The position numbers and the translations under genes are program-made. DNA of 64,000 bases from Mesobacillus boroniphilus. GTDB taxonomy: Bacteria > Bacillota > Bacilli > Bacillales > Cytobacillaceae. The first letter of the stretch is position 1; each line of letters opens with the position of its first letter. The notes beneath the pieces are model-generated. The model did not search any database. It saw nothing but the letters and a program-made list of their open reading frames with translations, and was not told the origin of the DNA. The stretch is from the NCBI RefSeq assembly GCF_018424685.1, contig NZ_QTKX01000001.1, positions 1,984,001-2,048,000 of the forward strand. Reading direction: 5' to 3'. Positions 17,386-27,796 of this stretch are shown piece after piece.

Positions 17386-18108
17386 TTAGAGCATTTTTTC
17401 GAGAAACTCTTTTGCCCTGCTGCTTTTAGGGCTGCTAAAGAATTCTGCTGGTGGTGCATCTTCAACAAGGACTCCACCGTCTAGGAATAGCACACGATCC
17501 GCTACTTCACGGGCAAATCCCATTTCGTGGGTGACAATTGCCATTGTCATGCCAGTGTGTGCCAGCGACTTCATTACCTCGAGCACCTCTTTGACCATTT
17601 CGGGATCCAATGCGGAGGTTGGTTCATCGAAAAGCATGACTTCAGGGTTCATTGCCAGCGCCCGGGCGATTGCTACACGCTGCTTTTGGCCTCCTGACAG
17701 CCTATTAGGATATTCATTTGCCTTTTCAGCAAGACCGACCTTTTTGAGAAGCTCTAATCCGTGCTTTTCTGCTTCTGGCTTCGATAAACCTTTAACCTTA
17801 ATTGGAGCATAGGTGATGTTCTGCAATACGGTCATATGCGGGAAAAGATGAAAGTGCTGGAATACCATACCGACATTTTCGCGGACTTTCATGATATTGG
17901 TTTTCTTATCAGTAATTTCATCGCCATCAATCAAAATCTGTCCGCTTGTCGGGTGCTCAAGCAAATTAAGGCAACGGAGGAAGGTTGATTTTCCAGAACC
18001 GGATGGGCCAATGATTGCGACTACTTCACCACTTTCAATTGTTGTGGAAATCCCTTTCAACACTTCTAGTTTGCCAAATGATTTATGAAGGCCGTGTACT
18101 TTAATCAC
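17386..18108 (-). CDS. artM: polar amino acid ABC transporter, ATP-binding protein
   Basis: A 240-residue GlnQ/ArtM-type ATPase. Walker [10 protein letters not shown] is at residues 34-42, the Q-loop [14 protein letters not shown] near 82, the signature LSGGQKQR near 137 and Walker [12 protein letters not shown] near 158. It energises import of an amino acid, arginine or another polar residue, through ArtQ with ArtP. It overlaps artQ by 8 nt. Position matches B. subtilis artM (yqiZ). Confidence 0.93.
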   Translation of the reverse strand: MIKVHGLHKSFGKLEVLKGISTTIESGEVVAIIGPSGSGKSTFLRCLNLLEHPTSGQILIDGDEITDKKTNIMKVRENVGMVFQHFHLFPHMTVLQNITYAPIKVKGLSKPEAEKHGLELLKKVGLAEKANEYPNRLSGGQKQRVAIARALAMNPEVMLFDEPTSALDPEMVKEVLEVMKSLAHTGMTMAIVTHEMGFAREVADRVLFLDGGVLVEDAPPAEFFSSPKSSRAKEFLEKML

Positions 18109-18760
18109 TTTGTCTCAATCTCCTTTCCACTGCCTTGCCAATCATTGTCAAGGTAATGACCATTACATAATAGATAAGCCCAGCAAAAATCAGCGGTTCA
18201 AAAAACCTGTATTGATCTCCGCCGACAATATATGACCTGCGCATAATATCATCTACCGCAATGACGGTAACAATCGCTGATTCCTTTGTAAGTGTAATGA
18301 ATTCATTCATCAATGCCGGCAGGATGTTTTTCATCGCCTGTGGCAGGATGATATCCCGCATCATTCTCTCTCCAGGGACGCCCAGTGCCATTGCGGCTTC
18401 TTTTTGTCCTCTATCGACAGCTAAAATTCCTGCCCTGATGATTTCTGAAATATATGCTGCCGAGTTTAAAGAGAATGCTGCTACAGCAGCTGTATATGAA
18501 TCAATCTCGAATCCAATAAGCTGAGGCAGCCCATAATAGATGATCATCAATTGGAGAATTAACGGGGTTCCGCGGAAAATCGATGTATATGCATCCGCAA
18601 ACCAATTAAGTGCTTTGGATTTACTTATTTTGAAGATCGCCAGAACAATCCCAAATGCAAAGCCTAGCAGCCCTGCTACAATTACTATTTTCAAAGTGAC
18701 GCCAATTCCCTTCAAAATATATGGCAATGAAGGAAGGATGGCGGTAAAATCAAGATTCAT
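18101..18760 (-). CDS. artQ: polar amino acid ABC transporter permease
   Basis: A 219-residue HisM/GlnP-type permease with about five transmembrane helices. The N-terminal family motif runs from [11 protein letters not shown] to [18 protein letters not shown], and the EAA loop that docks the ATPase is [22 protein letters not shown] (about residues 142-163, shown here in parts as EAAMALG and ILPQA). It forms the membrane channel with artM and artP and overlaps artM by 8 nt. Confidence 0.93.
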   Translation of the reverse strand: MNLDFTAILPSLPYILKGIGVTLKIVIVAGLLGFAFGIVLAIFKISKSKALNWFADAYTSIFRGTPLILQLMIIYYGLPQLIGFEIDSYTAAVAAFSLNSAAYISEIIRAGILAVDRGQKEAAMALGVPGERMMRDIILPQAMKNILPALMNEFITLTKESAIVTVIAVDDIMRRSYIVGGDQYRFFEPLIFAGLIYYVMVITLTMIGKAVERRLRQSD

Positions 18761-18800
18761 AGTCTTAACAGCCCTCTCTATCTATTTCATGAAGGAGAAA

Positions 18801-18834
18801 GGCGCCCAGAAGACATACGCTTTCTGAACGCCTG
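18801..18834 (-). terminator. stem-loop between artP and artQ (attenuator or processing site)
   Basis: GGCGTTCAGAA pairs imperfectly with TTCTGGGCGCC, followed by only a short T run. Such a leaky hairpin after the binding-protein gene commonly sets higher binding-protein than permease expression. Confidence 0.5.
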
Positions 18835-18843
18835 ATTTACATC

Positions 18844-19635
18844 TTACTTTTCTCCACCAAACCATTTAACGATTAACTTGTCTACTTCGCCATTTTCCAT
18901 TTTTTCTTTGAGAACTCTGTTAAATTCCTCAGTCAGCTTGCTTCCTTTAGGGAAGGCGATCGCTGAACCGGCTTCTTCTTCGCTTCCATCTTCAATCGTA
19001 AAGCCAGCAAGATCAGGATTATTCTTGAAATACCCCTCTGCTACTGTATCTTCGATAATTGCTGCATCAATGCGCCCAGCTTTGATTTCCTGGACTAATT
19101 CAGGAATTCTAGTACGTTTTTCAATCTTGATTTCCACTGTCTCAGCGATTTTCTCAGCTTCTTCTTCCTGAATGGATGAAAGCTGAACTCCCACTGTTTT
19201 ACCTTCAAGATCTTCAATTGATTTGATATTGCTGTCTTTTGCAGAAACAATCATATGGTTCGCTGTATAGTACACATCAGTGAAGTCAACGTTCTTTTTA
19301 CGGTCAGGAGTTGGAGTCATACCTGCCATGACAAAATCAACACGGTCAGCCTGAAGTGCACCAATAAGGCCGTTAAAATCCATATCCGTAATTTCTACTT
19401 CATACCCTAATTCATTGGCGATCAGGTTTGCTAAATCCACGTCAAAGCCAATGATTTCATCACTTGTAGCTGTTTCTACATATTCAAATGGCGGATAGTC
19501 GGCTGAAGTGCCCATTTTAAGAACTTTCTTTTCCTCTCCACCGTCGCCTGAAGTTTTTTCAGTGCTTGTCCCGCATGCTGCGAGAACTCCCGTTAATAAA
19601 ATGCTCATCAATAAAACTGAAATTGCCTTTTTCAT
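18844..19635 (-). CDS. artP: polar amino acid ABC transporter, substrate-binding lipoprotein
   Basis: A 263-residue extracytoplasmic binding protein. The signal peptide ends in the lipobox L-A-A-C21, so the mature protein is lipid-anchored. Family 3 signatures follow: ADYPPFEYVE and GFDVDLANLIANELG near residues 50-80 and the DLEGKTVGVQLSS hinge near 140. The ATG at 19635 follows GGGGGAAAA and gives the signal peptide directly, so an upstream extension is rejected. It is the first gene of artP-artQ-artM. Ligand specificity (arginine by synteny) is an inference. Confidence 0.93.
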   Translation of the reverse strand: MKKAISVLLMSILLTGVLAACGTSTEKTSGDGGEEKKVLKMGTSADYPPFEYVETATSDEIIGFDVDLANLIANELGYEVEITDMDFNGLIGALQADRVDFVMAGMTPTPDRKKNVDFTDVYYTANHMIVSAKDSNIKSIEDLEGKTVGVQLSSIQEEEAEKIAETVEIKIEKRTRIPELVQEIKAGRIDAAIIEDTVAEGYFKNNPDLAGFTIEDGSEEEAGSAIAFPKGSKLTEEFNRVLKEKMENGEVDKLIVKWFGGEK

Positions 19636-19823
19636 CTGTTGTTTTCCCCCTATAATGTCTATTCTGTAATTTTTATACAAGTTTATTAATATATTAGCTA
19701 TCAACCTTTTGAATTCATGCGTTTCAACTAATATTTATTAACTAAAATGTATTTTAACACACTTTTATAAATATGCAATAATATTTTTAAATATAAATTT
19801 AATGTATTTTACCCATAAAAAAA

Positions 19824-19846
19824 GAACCCCGGCAAAATCGGGATTC
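19824..19846 (-). terminator. brxA terminator
   Basis: Stem GAATCCCG/CGGGGTTC and a run of seven T on the minus strand. The 19636-19854 gap otherwise holds the AT-rich artP promoter region. Confidence 0.85.
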
Positions 19847-19854
19847 TACAGTAT

Positions 19855-20292
19855 TTATACTTCTTCACAATATTCTTCGAATGCATTTTGCAGTTTGTTT
19901 ACGACTTGCATTGGATCGTGCCCTTCGATTTCGTGACGTTCGACCATTGTGCAAAGTTTCCCGTCCTTCAGCAATGCGAAAGATGGGGATGATGGCGGAT
20001 AGCCAGTAAAATAGCTACGCGCTTTTTCTGTAGCTTCCTTATCCTGTCCGGCGAAAACAGTCACAAGATGATCTGGACGCTTATCATAGTGAACAGCATG
20101 TGCTGCTGCAGGACGGGCAATTCCTCCGGCGCAACCGCAAACTGAGTTAACCATGACAAGTGTTGTTCCTTCTTTAGCCAATGCTTGTTCTACTTCCTCG
20201 CTCGTTGTTAATTCTGTATATCCAGCTGCCCCAATTTCCTGGCGTGCCTGACGGACTACATCATTCATGAAAAAATTAAAATCCATGCTCAT
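19855..20292 (-). CDS. brxA: bacilliredoxin BrxA/YqiW family
   Basis: A 145-residue thioredoxin-fold protein of the YphP/YqiW family. The characteristic C-G-C motif is at residues 52-54 in [15 protein letters not shown]. Bacilliredoxins remove bacillithiol from S-bacillithiolated proteins after oxidative stress. The ATG at 20292 with GAGGAGAG upstream is chosen; the upstream reading to 20346 has no family match. Position matches yqiW of B. subtilis. Confidence 0.94.
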   Translation of the reverse strand: MSMDFNFFMNDVVRQARQEIGAAGYTELTTSEEVEQALAKEGTTLVMVNSVCGCAGGIARPAAAHAVHYDKRPDHLVTVFAGQDKEATEKARSYFTGYPPSSPSFALLKDGKLCTMVERHEIEGHDPMQVVNKLQNAFEEYCEEV

Positions 20293-20440
20293 CGATCGAT
20301 CTCTCCTCTGCTGAATAGTAACTAGTACATAAATATATGATACCAATTAAAATTAATTTTTCAAAGTATGTTTAACTCTAATGAAATGCGGGAAAGGTAA
20401 CAATACAGCTAGATCCATACCCCTAAACTCCCTAGATGAA

Positions 20441-20473
20441 GGACAACGGAACATTCCGTTGTCCGCTTTTTTT
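20441..20473 (+). terminator. orphan plus-strand intrinsic terminator
   Basis: GGACAACGGA-ACAT-TCCGTTGTCC followed by GCTTTTTTT, a textbook terminator with no plus-strand gene in front. On the minus strand no T run follows. It might end a small RNA begun between 20300 and 20400, or antisense transcription over brxA. Confidence 0.75.
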
Positions 20474-20577
20474 ATGAATAATATGCGTTTGGACCATCCC
20501 TTAATTAATGTCAGTGTGCACGATCTCCCTTTCTATCGACTAAATGCACTGGTACTTATTGTTTAATTCAATTTCAT

Positions 20578-20898
20578 GGGCACATGTTTGACCATCTTCT
20601 GCCCATACTCTGGCTTTTCACTCGACTTTGGGCACATGTTTAACCATCTTCTGCCCGTACTCTCGCTTTTCACTCGATTTCGGGCACATGTTTAACCATC
20701 TTCTGCCCCTACTCTCGCTTTTCACTCGATTTCGGGCACATGTTTGACCATCTTCTGCCCGTACTCTCGCTTTTCACTCGACTTCGGGCACATGTTTGAC
20801 CATCTTCTGCCCGTACTCTCGCTTTTTCACTCAACTTCGGGCACATGTTTGACCATCTTCTGCCCGTACTCTCGCTTCTCACTCGACTTCGGGCACAT
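20578..20898. repeat. tandem array 2: six 52-bp units plus a partial seventh
   Basis: Units beginning GGGCACATGTTTGACCATCT start at 20578, 20630, 20682, 20734, 20786, 20839 and 20891 (one 53-bp step). Within each, GGGCA (1-5) and TGCCC (23-27) are inverted; the remaining 25 bp hold CTCTCGCTTTTCACTCGA. Copies differ by a few bases only. The period is not a multiple of three and no frame stays open, so it is not coding. The 20293-21023 gap (731 bp) otherwise contains only the orphan terminator and the meaB terminator. Confidence 0.95.
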
Positions 20899-21001
20899 AC
20901 TCTTTGATTTGGTGGTCTTTACTGCGGTTGAACTTGCCCTTCACTTAATTGGATAATATTTTCAATTATTATGCTTTTATTAGTACTATTTTTCTTGAAA
21001 A

Positions 21002-21027
21002 ATGAGCTGCCCCAATGGACAGCTCAT
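21002..21027 (-). terminator. meaB terminator overlapping the stop codon
   Basis: Stem ATGAGCTG/CAGCTCAT followed by TTTTTC on the minus strand; the meaB TGA (21026-21024) is inside the stem. Confidence 0.8.
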
Positions 21028-22151
21028 TTTTTCGTCTCGTAAAAAGCTCTAAATAACTCCTCTACACCTGAAGCTACTGGCCTGTTTCCCGAAATGACTT
21101 CGTTTTCCACCTTTGGCAGCAGGTCTTTTATTTCTGGGTGATGAAAGAAATTTGCCTGAAGCTGATCGATGATCATATCATTCAGCCACTCTTTTGTCTG
21201 GAATCTTCTTCTTTCATCAAATATTCCACTTTTTTTAGTGAAGCTCTCAAAGTCCGAGACTGTTTTCCATATATCACCAATTCCTTTGTTCTGTAACGCT
21301 GAACTCGTCATCGCAATTGTCTGCCAGCCTTTTGTCGCAGGCTGCAGAAAATGCAGGATCCGGTTGTACTCTTCTTTGGTTTTTTTCGCTGTTTGTTCAT
21401 TTGGACCATCTGCTTTATTCACTATGACTGTATCAGCAAGCTCCATGATTCCTTTTTTCATGCCTTGAAGTTCATCGCCTGCACCTGTCAGGACGAGAAG
21501 CATGAAGAAATCGACCATATCCCTGACGATGACCTCACTCTGCCCAACTCCAACCGTTTCAACCAGGATGACATCGAAGCCAGCTGCTTCACATAATAGC
21601 ATTGTTTCCCGCGTTTTACGGTGGACACCACCAAGCTTACCGCCAGAAGGTGATGGTCGGATGAATGCCCTCGGATTCCGTGCAAGCTTTTCCATTCTCG
21701 TCTTATCGCCAAGGATGCTGCCGCCAGTCAGGCTGGAGGTAGGATCCACCGCCAGGACGGCAACCTTATGCCCCTTGTCGCATAAATAGCTGCCAAAGCT
21801 CTCGATAAAAGTGCTCTTGCCAGCTCCCGGCACACCAGTGATGCCGATCCTGATGGAGCGTCCCGATTCAGGCAAAAGCTTCTGCAAGAGGGTTTGGGCC
21901 GACTGAAAGTCATGCTCCGCATTGCTTTCAATCAAGGTGATCCCTTTTGCCAGCGCTGTCCTGCCCCCAGCTTTAATTTCTTCAGCAAGCGAAGCTGGAT
22001 CCAGTTTGGAAGAATTCTTTTTTTTCACGAAACGCCCGGCTTTTGCTGCCGGCCTTTCGGCATTTTCACCTGCCACTCCAGGCTTCACTACACTTGAAAA
22101 GGAATCAGCCTTTTCGGGATCGAACCATTCCGGCTTTTTCTCATCTGCCAT
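21024..22151 (-). CDS. meaB: methylmalonyl-CoA mutase-associated GTPase MeaB
   Basis: A 375-residue G3E-family P-loop GTPase (formerly ArgK). It gates cofactor loading and protects methylmalonyl-CoA mutase from inactivation. Walker A GVPGAGKST is at residues 106-114, DPTSSLTGGSILGDKTRM near 138 is the switch region, VETVGVGQSE near 196 and the base motif NKADG near 245. A Lys/Ala-rich N-terminal arm of about 50 residues precedes the core. Its ATG overlaps the scpA stop by 1 nt, confirming the mutA-scpA-meaB operon. Confidence 0.95.
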   Translation of the reverse strand: MADEKKPEWFDPEKADSFSSVVKPGVAGENAERPAAKAGRFVKKKNSSKLDPASLAEEIKAGGRTALAKGITLIESNAEHDFQSAQTLLQKLLPESGRSIRIGITGVPGAGKSTFIESFGSYLCDKGHKVAVLAVDPTSSLTGGSILGDKTRMEKLARNPRAFIRPSPSGGKLGGVHRKTRETMLLCEAAGFDVILVETVGVGQSEVIVRDMVDFFMLLVLTGAGDELQGMKKGIMELADTVIVNKADGPNEQTAKKTKEEYNRILHFLQPATKGWQTIAMTSSALQNKGIGDIWKTVSDFESFTKKSGIFDERRRFQTKEWLNDMIIDQLQANFFHHPEIKDLLPKVENEVISGNRPVASGVEELFRAFYETKK

Positions 22152-24331
22152 TAACTAGACACTTCCTCATAGCCAAGGCGCTCATAAATAGTGCGTAAAA
22201 CTTTCTGCGCCGCAACAGGAATGACCGTTCCAGGTCCAAAAATCGCACTTGCTCCATTATCATATAAGAATTGATAATCCTGAGCCGGGATGACGCCTCC
22301 GACAATGACGACAATATCTTCGCGCCCTAATTTTTTCAGCTCCTTCACAAGCTGTGGCAATAATGTTTTATGTCCTGCTGCCAAAGAGCTGATTCCGATG
22401 GCGTGGACATCATTTTCAACTGCCTGGATCGCTGTTTCTTCAGGCGTTTGAAAAAGTGGACCTATATCCACATCAAAACCTAAATCAGCAAAAGCGGTTG
22501 AAATGACCTTGGCACCCCGGTCATGTCCATCCTGCCCCATCTTCGCAATCATAATGCGCGGCCTGCGTCCTTCATTTTCAAGGAACTCCTGTGTCATTTG
22601 CTGGACTTCAGCAATTTCCTCACCATTTGTGAAGGCAGTGCTGTATACTCCGCTTACTGATCGGATGACCGCTTTATGCCTTCCAGCCGTCTTTTCGATT
22701 GCATCTGAAATTTCTCCAAGTGTCGCCCTTGCCCGAGCGGCCCTTACTGCATATTCAAGAAGGTTGCCTTCTCCTGTTTCTGCCACCTTAGCTAAATCAT
22801 TTAAAGCTGCTTCAGCTTTTTCATCATCACGGTTTTCTTTCAGCTGCTTAAGCCTTTCAAGCTGTTTCGCACGAACAGCGGTATTATCGATATCCAGGAT
22901 TTCCAGAGGATCCTCCTGGTCCAGCTTGAATTTATTCACGCCAATGATCGTTTCTTTTCCAGAATCAATCTGTGCCTGGCGCCTTGCCGCAGCTTCTTCG
23001 ATTCGCATTTTTGGAAGTCCAGTTTCAATTGCTTTCGCCATCCCGCCAAGACCTTCGATTTCTTCAATATGCTTCCACGCACGCTCGATGAGTGAATTTG
23101 TCAAACTTTCTACATAGTAACTGCCTGCCCATGGATCTATGACCTTTGTGATCCCGGTTTCTTCCTGAAGAAATAATTGTGTATTCCGGGCGATGCGCGC
23201 TGAAAAATCAGTCGGCAGCGCAATGGCTTCATCAAGTGCATTCGTGTGCAATGATTGGGTATGCCCCATGGCTGCTGCATGTGCTTCAATTAATGTGCGG
23301 ATGACATTATTGTATGGATCCTGTTCAGTAAGACTCCAACCCGATGTCTGCGAATGTGTCCTCAAGGCCATCGACTTTTCATTTTTCGGATTGAATGTCT
23401 TGATCATTTTTGCCCAGATAAAGCGGGCTGCCCTCATTTTGGCTACTTCCATGAAATAGTTCATGCCGATCGCCCAGAAGAAGCTCAGCCTTGGTGCGAA
23501 TGAATCAATATCGATTCCTGCCTTTAGGCCAGTTCTCACATATTCAAGACCATCCGCGAGCGTGTATGCCAATTCGATATCCGCGGGAGCACCGGCTTCC
23601 TGCATATGATAGCCTGAAATACTGATTGAATTGAATTTCGGCATATATTTAGAAGTGTACTCGAAAATATCGGCAATGATTTTCATCGACATTTCTGGTG
23701 GATAAATGTACGTGTTCCTAACCATATACTCCTTCAGGATGTCATTTTGAATCGTCCCGGATAATTGATCCTGTGTCACTCCCTGTTCCTCGGCGGTCAC
23801 GATGAAGAACGCCATGATTGGCAGGACAGCACCATTCATTGTCATTGATACAGACATCTGGTCGAGTGGGATTCCGTCGAACAGAATTTTCATATCTAGA
23901 ATAGAATCAATGGCCACTCCTGCTTTACCAACGTCACCCTCGACTCGTGGATGGTCAGAATCATAACCTCGATGTGTTGCCAGGTCAAAGGCAACAGACA
24001 AACCTTTTTGCCCCATTGCAAGGTTGCGCCTGTAAAATGCGTTGCTTTCTTCTGCAGTCGAAAAACCTGCATACTGTCTTACCGTCCAGGGACGGTTCAC
24101 ATACATCGCAGGATACGGTCCCCTCGTAAAAGGTGGGAGGCCGGGCATTCCTTCCATATGTTCTGATGATGTTACATCTTCTTTTGTATACACTGGTTTA
24201 ACCTTGATCTGCTCATTCGTTTCAAATAACAGATCATCGATTTTCTGCTCAATATGGCAATCAACTTGTTCCTTGCTGACCTCGTTTTCCTCAGCAAACA
24301 AACGGACTTTAGTAAAGTCAGGCTTTTGCAT
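22151..24331 (-). CDS. scpA: methylmalonyl-CoA mutase large (catalytic) subunit
   Basis: A 726-residue adenosylcobalamin enzyme that isomerises (R)-methylmalonyl-CoA to succinyl-CoA. The N-terminal TIM-barrel with substrate residues includes [13 protein letters not shown] and [12 protein letters not shown]; the C-terminal cobalamin-binding domain carries D-G-H-D-R-G (about residues 607-612), whose His is the lower cobalt ligand, and the later [10 protein letters not shown]. The ATG at 24331 lies inside the last codons of mutA (14-nt overlap) behind GGAGGTGGG. It is the middle gene of mutA-scpA-meaB. Confidence 0.96.
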   Translation of the reverse strand: MQKPDFTKVRLFAEENEVSKEQVDCHIEQKIDDLLFETNEQIKVKPVYTKEDVTSSEHMEGMPGLPPFTRGPYPAMYVNRPWTVRQYAGFSTAEESNAFYRRNLAMGQKGLSVAFDLATHRGYDSDHPRVEGDVGKAGVAIDSILDMKILFDGIPLDQMSVSMTMNGAVLPIMAFFIVTAEEQGVTQDQLSGTIQNDILKEYMVRNTYIYPPEMSMKIIADIFEYTSKYMPKFNSISISGYHMQEAGAPADIELAYTLADGLEYVRTGLKAGIDIDSFAPRLSFFWAIGMNYFMEVAKMRAARFIWAKMIKTFNPKNEKSMALRTHSQTSGWSLTEQDPYNNVIRTLIEAHAAAMGHTQSLHTNALDEAIALPTDFSARIARNTQLFLQEETGITKVIDPWAGSYYVESLTNSLIERAWKHIEEIEGLGGMAKAIETGLPKMRIEEAAARRQAQIDSGKETIIGVNKFKLDQEDPLEILDIDNTAVRAKQLERLKQLKENRDDEKAEAALNDLAKVAETGEGNLLEYAVRAARARATLGEISDAIEKTAGRHKAVIRSVSGVYSTAFTNGEEIAEVQQMTQEFLENEGRRPRIMIAKMGQDGHDRGAKVISTAFADLGFDVDIGPLFQTPEETAIQAVENDVHAIGISSLAAGHKTLLPQLVKELKKLGREDIVVIVGGVIPAQDYQFLYDNGASAIFGPGTVIPVAAQKVLRTIYERLGYEEVSS

Positions 24332-26273
24332 TTGCGCCCACCTCCATTTCCTGAAGCATAGATGATAGAGTCTGTAATGCATTGCTTCTTATGTGCAGGA
24401 ACTCCTGTATTCCGGAAGTTTTCCATTCGCTTTGTTTCTCGTCAGGGATGCCTGCCAGGTAAAGCTTGACATCGTGCTCTCTTGTAATCTCCTGAGCCAG
24501 CTCAGGTCCAAAAGAATTGTAGGCAGACTGTTCTCCGCAAATTACAAACTGCCTGGCGATTGATGAGTCTATGAAATCAATCGCTGCCGAAATGGTGTCC
24601 ACTTCCCCGCTCCTTACAGTATGAATCCCTCCCGCTGACAATAAGCCGGAAATGAAATCTGCTCTAGCCTTATGCTTCTTCATTTCACCCAGGCAAATTA
24701 AGCCGACTTCAGGCTGCACACCCTTTTTCTCCAGCTTCTTTGCCTTGAATCTCAATTCTTCATAAGACTCAGCTAATCTTTTTAATTTTAACGGTGCAAA
24801 GCCTGGTTTCACTTCTTTAAAACTATCTTTGAGAGGGCTCTCAGACTTAATTTTATTAATGCTAGCATCAACGGAGTCGATCATGTAATTTCCTTTTATC
24901 TCTTGGACAACAGGTTCACTGATCTCGTCTGTAAGGTTGGCATAAACGTTTGTTCCAATCATGCTCTTTTTACGAGTAGCAATGTCCTGTTCGTGGTCTT
25001 CAGCTGTCTGAGCAATCTGCACCTGTAGCCAGCCTGATTTCAGCGTTTCATACATACCGCCCTTGCCATCCATTTCGAGGAATAGCTCCCAGGCTTTTTC
25101 AGCCAGTTCTTTTGTCAATGACTCAACATACCAGGAACCTCCTGCAGGGTCGGCTACTTTTTCAAGATGTGCTTCAGATTTAAGCACCAGCTGCGTATTA
25201 CGGGCAACTCTTTCGGAAAAAAGATTCGCAGTTCCTGCTTGTTCATCAAAGCTGCCAGTATGAAGGTACTGGATTCCGCCCAGTACTGCTGCGAAGGTCT
25301 CATTTCCAGCCCTAAGCATGTTAACGTATGGATCAAAAAGGGTTTTTGTGAACCTTGAGGTTTCAGCAGATATGACCATTTTACGGTCTTCTTCACCTGC
25401 TCCGAAAGCTTCTGCTGTTTTGCTCCACAAAAGCCTGGCAGCTCTAAGCTTGGCAGTTTCCATGAAGAAGTTTGAACCAATCGCGAATTGGAACACCATC
25501 TTTGATAACGCTTTCTTTATTTCCCATCCATTGTCCAGCAACTTTTGAAGGAGATAAACCCCGGTGGAAATGGCGATGGCCAGTTCCTGCACTGCATTCG
25601 CGCCGCTGTTATGGTATGGGACGGTATTGACGAGTACTGTCTTTACTTCTGGTAATTGCTCAGCTGCCTCTTCAAGTACTTTTGTCCATTTTATAAAGAA
25701 TTCATTTTCCTCCGTTGGGAGTCCGCCAATTAAACTTGCTTCGGCAACAGGATCCGCTGCAGCGAAACCTGAAAGTTCTTCTGCACTGCCTGCTTCATTT
25801 CTGGCTATTGCCAAAGCTGCGAGCAATGGCGTCTGGAGCAATCCAGCATCCAGGCTTAAAGGATATTTATTTTTATAGGAAGAGATGAAAGACACAAGTG
25901 CTCGATTATCGGAAAATAACTCCGGTTTTACTTCAAAAGAAATGGCGGTTTGTCCCTTTGATAGGGCGACGTCGAGTTTCCCTTTCAGCTCGTCAACACT
26001 GGAGTAAAAGAGGCGGTTTGCTATATGCCAGGACTCAGACTGGTATCCAAGTGAGTGGATGCCTCTTCTATAATCTGACTCACCAGGCAGTTCCCCGGTC
26101 AATCCATTTGGAAGATCCCCTTTTGTATAAAGCGGTTTAAGAGTAATATCCTCATATGTATTCGTATAAAGAGAATCAATCGGCTTGCCTTTTAAAGAAG
26201 CAGCAGCTTTCTCCTGCCAGTCTCCAAAAGTTGCATCTTTGAACGAGGTAGCTTTCATATTTTCAATCGTCAT
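24318..26273 (-). CDS. mutA: methylmalonyl-CoA mutase small subunit
   Basis: A 651-residue paralogue of the catalytic subunit that dimerises with it. The barrel half is recognisable ([35 protein letters not shown]), but the C-terminal domain lacks the D-x-H-x-x-G cobalamin motif: the matching position reads [10 protein letters not shown]. That is normal for the non-catalytic chain. The ATG at 26273 (AAGG upstream) begins [11 protein letters not shown]; the next ATG at 26258 is possible. A terminator separates it from bkdB, so the mutase operon has its own promoter. Confidence 0.93.
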   Translation of the reverse strand: MTIENMKATSFKDATFGDWQEKAAASLKGKPIDSLYTNTYEDITLKPLYTKGDLPNGLTGELPGESDYRRGIHSLGYQSESWHIANRLFYSSVDELKGKLDVALSKGQTAISFEVKPELFSDNRALVSFISSYKNKYPLSLDAGLLQTPLLAALAIARNEAGSAEELSGFAAADPVAEASLIGGLPTEENEFFIKWTKVLEEAAEQLPEVKTVLVNTVPYHNSGANAVQELAIAISTGVYLLQKLLDNGWEIKKALSKMVFQFAIGSNFFMETAKLRAARLLWSKTAEAFGAGEEDRKMVISAETSRFTKTLFDPYVNMLRAGNETFAAVLGGIQYLHTGSFDEQAGTANLFSERVARNTQLVLKSEAHLEKVADPAGGSWYVESLTKELAEKAWELFLEMDGKGGMYETLKSGWLQVQIAQTAEDHEQDIATRKKSMIGTNVYANLTDEISEPVVQEIKGNYMIDSVDASINKIKSESPLKDSFKEVKPGFAPLKLKRLAESYEELRFKAKKLEKKGVQPEVGLICLGEMKKHKARADFISGLLSAGGIHTVRSGEVDTISAAIDFIDSSIARQFVICGEQSAYNSFGPELAQEITREHDVKLYLAGIPDEKQSEWKTSGIQEFLHIRSNALQTLSSMLQEMEVGANAKA

Positions 26274-26401
26274 AAACCTTACTGTCCATAGTTCAGACAG
26301 CTTTCCCCCCTTCACTAGAAATTGTAGTAAAATTCTAATTTTCATACTCTTCTATATTTTAGTATACGAATGCTTTTCTAGCAACGAAGTGATTCCAACA
26401 T

Positions 26402-26429
26402 AAAAGCCGCTGCATTAGCAGCGGCTTTT
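26402..26429. terminator. bkd operon terminator
   Basis: Stem AAAAGCCGCTGC/GCAGCGGCTTTT with ATTA loop, between bkdB and mutA. Confidence 0.9.
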
Positions 26430-26436
26430 AATACTA

Positions 26437-27750
26437 TTAATAAATAGAAGTTGTCTCTTTTGATGTATTCTCAAGGATTTCCTTAACCCTTGCAAGGAAA
26501 CGGCCGCAAACCAAGCCATCCAGTACACGGTGATCGAGAGACAGACATAGGTTCACCATATCACGAACAGCGATCATGCCGTTGTTCATCACTACAGGGC
26601 GCTTAACGATCGATTCAACCTGTAGAATGGCTGCCTGAGGGTAATTGATGATTCCCATTGATTGAACGGAACCGAAAGAACCGGTGTTGTTAACAGTGAA
26701 CGTTCCGCCCTGCATTTCCTCGGCGCGAAGCTTTCCTGTGCGTACCTTCAGAGCAAGCTCATTGATTTCACGGCCAATGCCTTTAATTGTCTTTTCGTCT
26801 GCATTCTTGATGACAGGTACAAAAAGAGCATCATCAGTCGCAACTGCAATGGAAATGTTTATATCTTTTTTCTGGATGATCTTTTCGCCAGCCCACATAG
26901 AATTGATTTGCGGGAATTCCTTCAATGCCTGCGCAACTGCCTTCACGAAGAAAGCAAAGAAAGTAAGATTGAAGCCTTCCTTTTTCTTGAAATCATTCTT
27001 TAGGCCATTCCTGTACTCTACAAGATTCGTAACATCCACTTCTACCATCGTCCATGCATGCGGAGCTTCATGCTTGCTGCGCAGCATGTTAGCGGCAATC
27101 GCCTTACGCACGCCAGTCACAGGGATTTCAATGTCACCGGCAGCAACTGGGACAGACGGAGCAGGCGCAGCTGGCTGTACCTGTGGTTCAGGTTGTGTTT
27201 GTGCTGCAGGCTTTGCTGAAGCAGCATCAACCTTAACCGCCTCTTTAGGTGCTTCATTCTGTGCAGAAGCTTGAGGAATATTTCCAGATTCAATCACTTG
27301 CTTAAGATCCTTACGGGTAATCCTTCCGCCAGCTCCACTTCCCTTGACTTGGGATAGATCAATGTTATTTTCCTGAGCCAGCTTCAATACTGCAGGTGAA
27401 TATCTAGCCTTGCTTCCTTCTTCCGCTGCAGGTGCAGGAGTCACACTAGCCGAAGATGCTGCTTCTGAAGCAGCTGCATCAGCTGCTGGAGCTTCTTCAG
27501 CGTTCCCGCCTTCAATTTCAATTGTGCAGATAATTTCACCAACTGCCAATGTATCGCCTTCACCCGCAATCAATTCTTTGATTGTACCCGAAAATGAAGA
27601 TGGTACTTCAGCATTTACTTTGTCGGTCATGACCTCTGCGAGTGGATCGTATTTATTTACTTTATCACCAACGGAAACCAGCCACTTACTGATTGTTCCC
27701 TCGGTAACACTCTCGCCTAATTGGGGCATTTTAATTTGTTCGATTGCCAC
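26437..27750 (-). CDS. bkdB: branched-chain 2-oxo acid dehydrogenase E2 (dihydrolipoyl transacylase)
   Basis: A 437-residue E2 core of the BCKDH complex. Domains in order: lipoyl domain (1-76) with the lipoylated Lys44 in T-D-K-V; an Ala/Pro/Glu-rich linker; peripheral-subunit-binding domain (about 114-150, RYSPAVLKLAQEN ... GAGGRITRKDL); a second Ala/Pro/Gln linker; and a catalytic domain with the HRVLDG active site near 407. The GTG at 27750 is preferred: GAAGGAGG lies 7 nt upstream and would be inside the gene if ATG at 27771 were used. Last gene of the bkd operon. Confidence 0.95.
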   Translation of the reverse strand: MAIEQIKMPQLGESVTEGTISKWLVSVGDKVNKYDPLAEVMTDKVNAEVPSSFSGTIKELIAGEGDTLAVGEIICTIEIEGGNAEEAPAADAAASEAASSASVTPAPAAEEGSKARYSPAVLKLAQENNIDLSQVKGSGAGGRITRKDLKQVIESGNIPQASAQNEAPKEAVKVDAASAKPAAQTQPEPQVQPAAPAPSVPVAAGDIEIPVTGVRKAIAANMLRSKHEAPHAWTMVEVDVTNLVEYRNGLKNDFKKKEGFNLTFFAFFVKAVAQALKEFPQINSMWAGEKIIQKKDINISIAVATDDALFVPVIKNADEKTIKGIGREINELALKVRTGKLRAEEMQGGTFTVNNTGSFGSVQSMGIINYPQAAILQVESIVKRPVVMNNGMIAVRDMVNLCLSLDHRVLDGLVCGRFLARVKEILENTSKETTSIY

Positions 27751-27796
27751 AGGTTGACCCTCCTTCTCCATTCATTCTATTTCCAATATGATTATG

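Noticed and set aside
19636..19854. T-box, riboswitch or clear ARG box before artP
   Set aside because: Only AT-rich DNA is visible; no conserved leader motif and no convincing arginine operator.
20381..20566. 61-residue plus-strand frame
   Set aside because: It runs through the orphan terminator and has no ribosome-binding site.
20578..20898. CRISPR array
   Set aside because: The whole 52-bp unit repeats without unique spacers, and no cas genes are nearby. The same holds for 11655-12018.
20744..20956. 70-residue repetitive protein in array 2
   Set aside because: The 52-bp period shifts the frame each unit and there is no ribosome-binding site.
24318..26273. mutA as a damaged mutase because it lacks the B12 His motif
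   Set aside because: Small subunits of heterodimeric methylmalonyl-CoA mutases normally lack it; the frame is intact.
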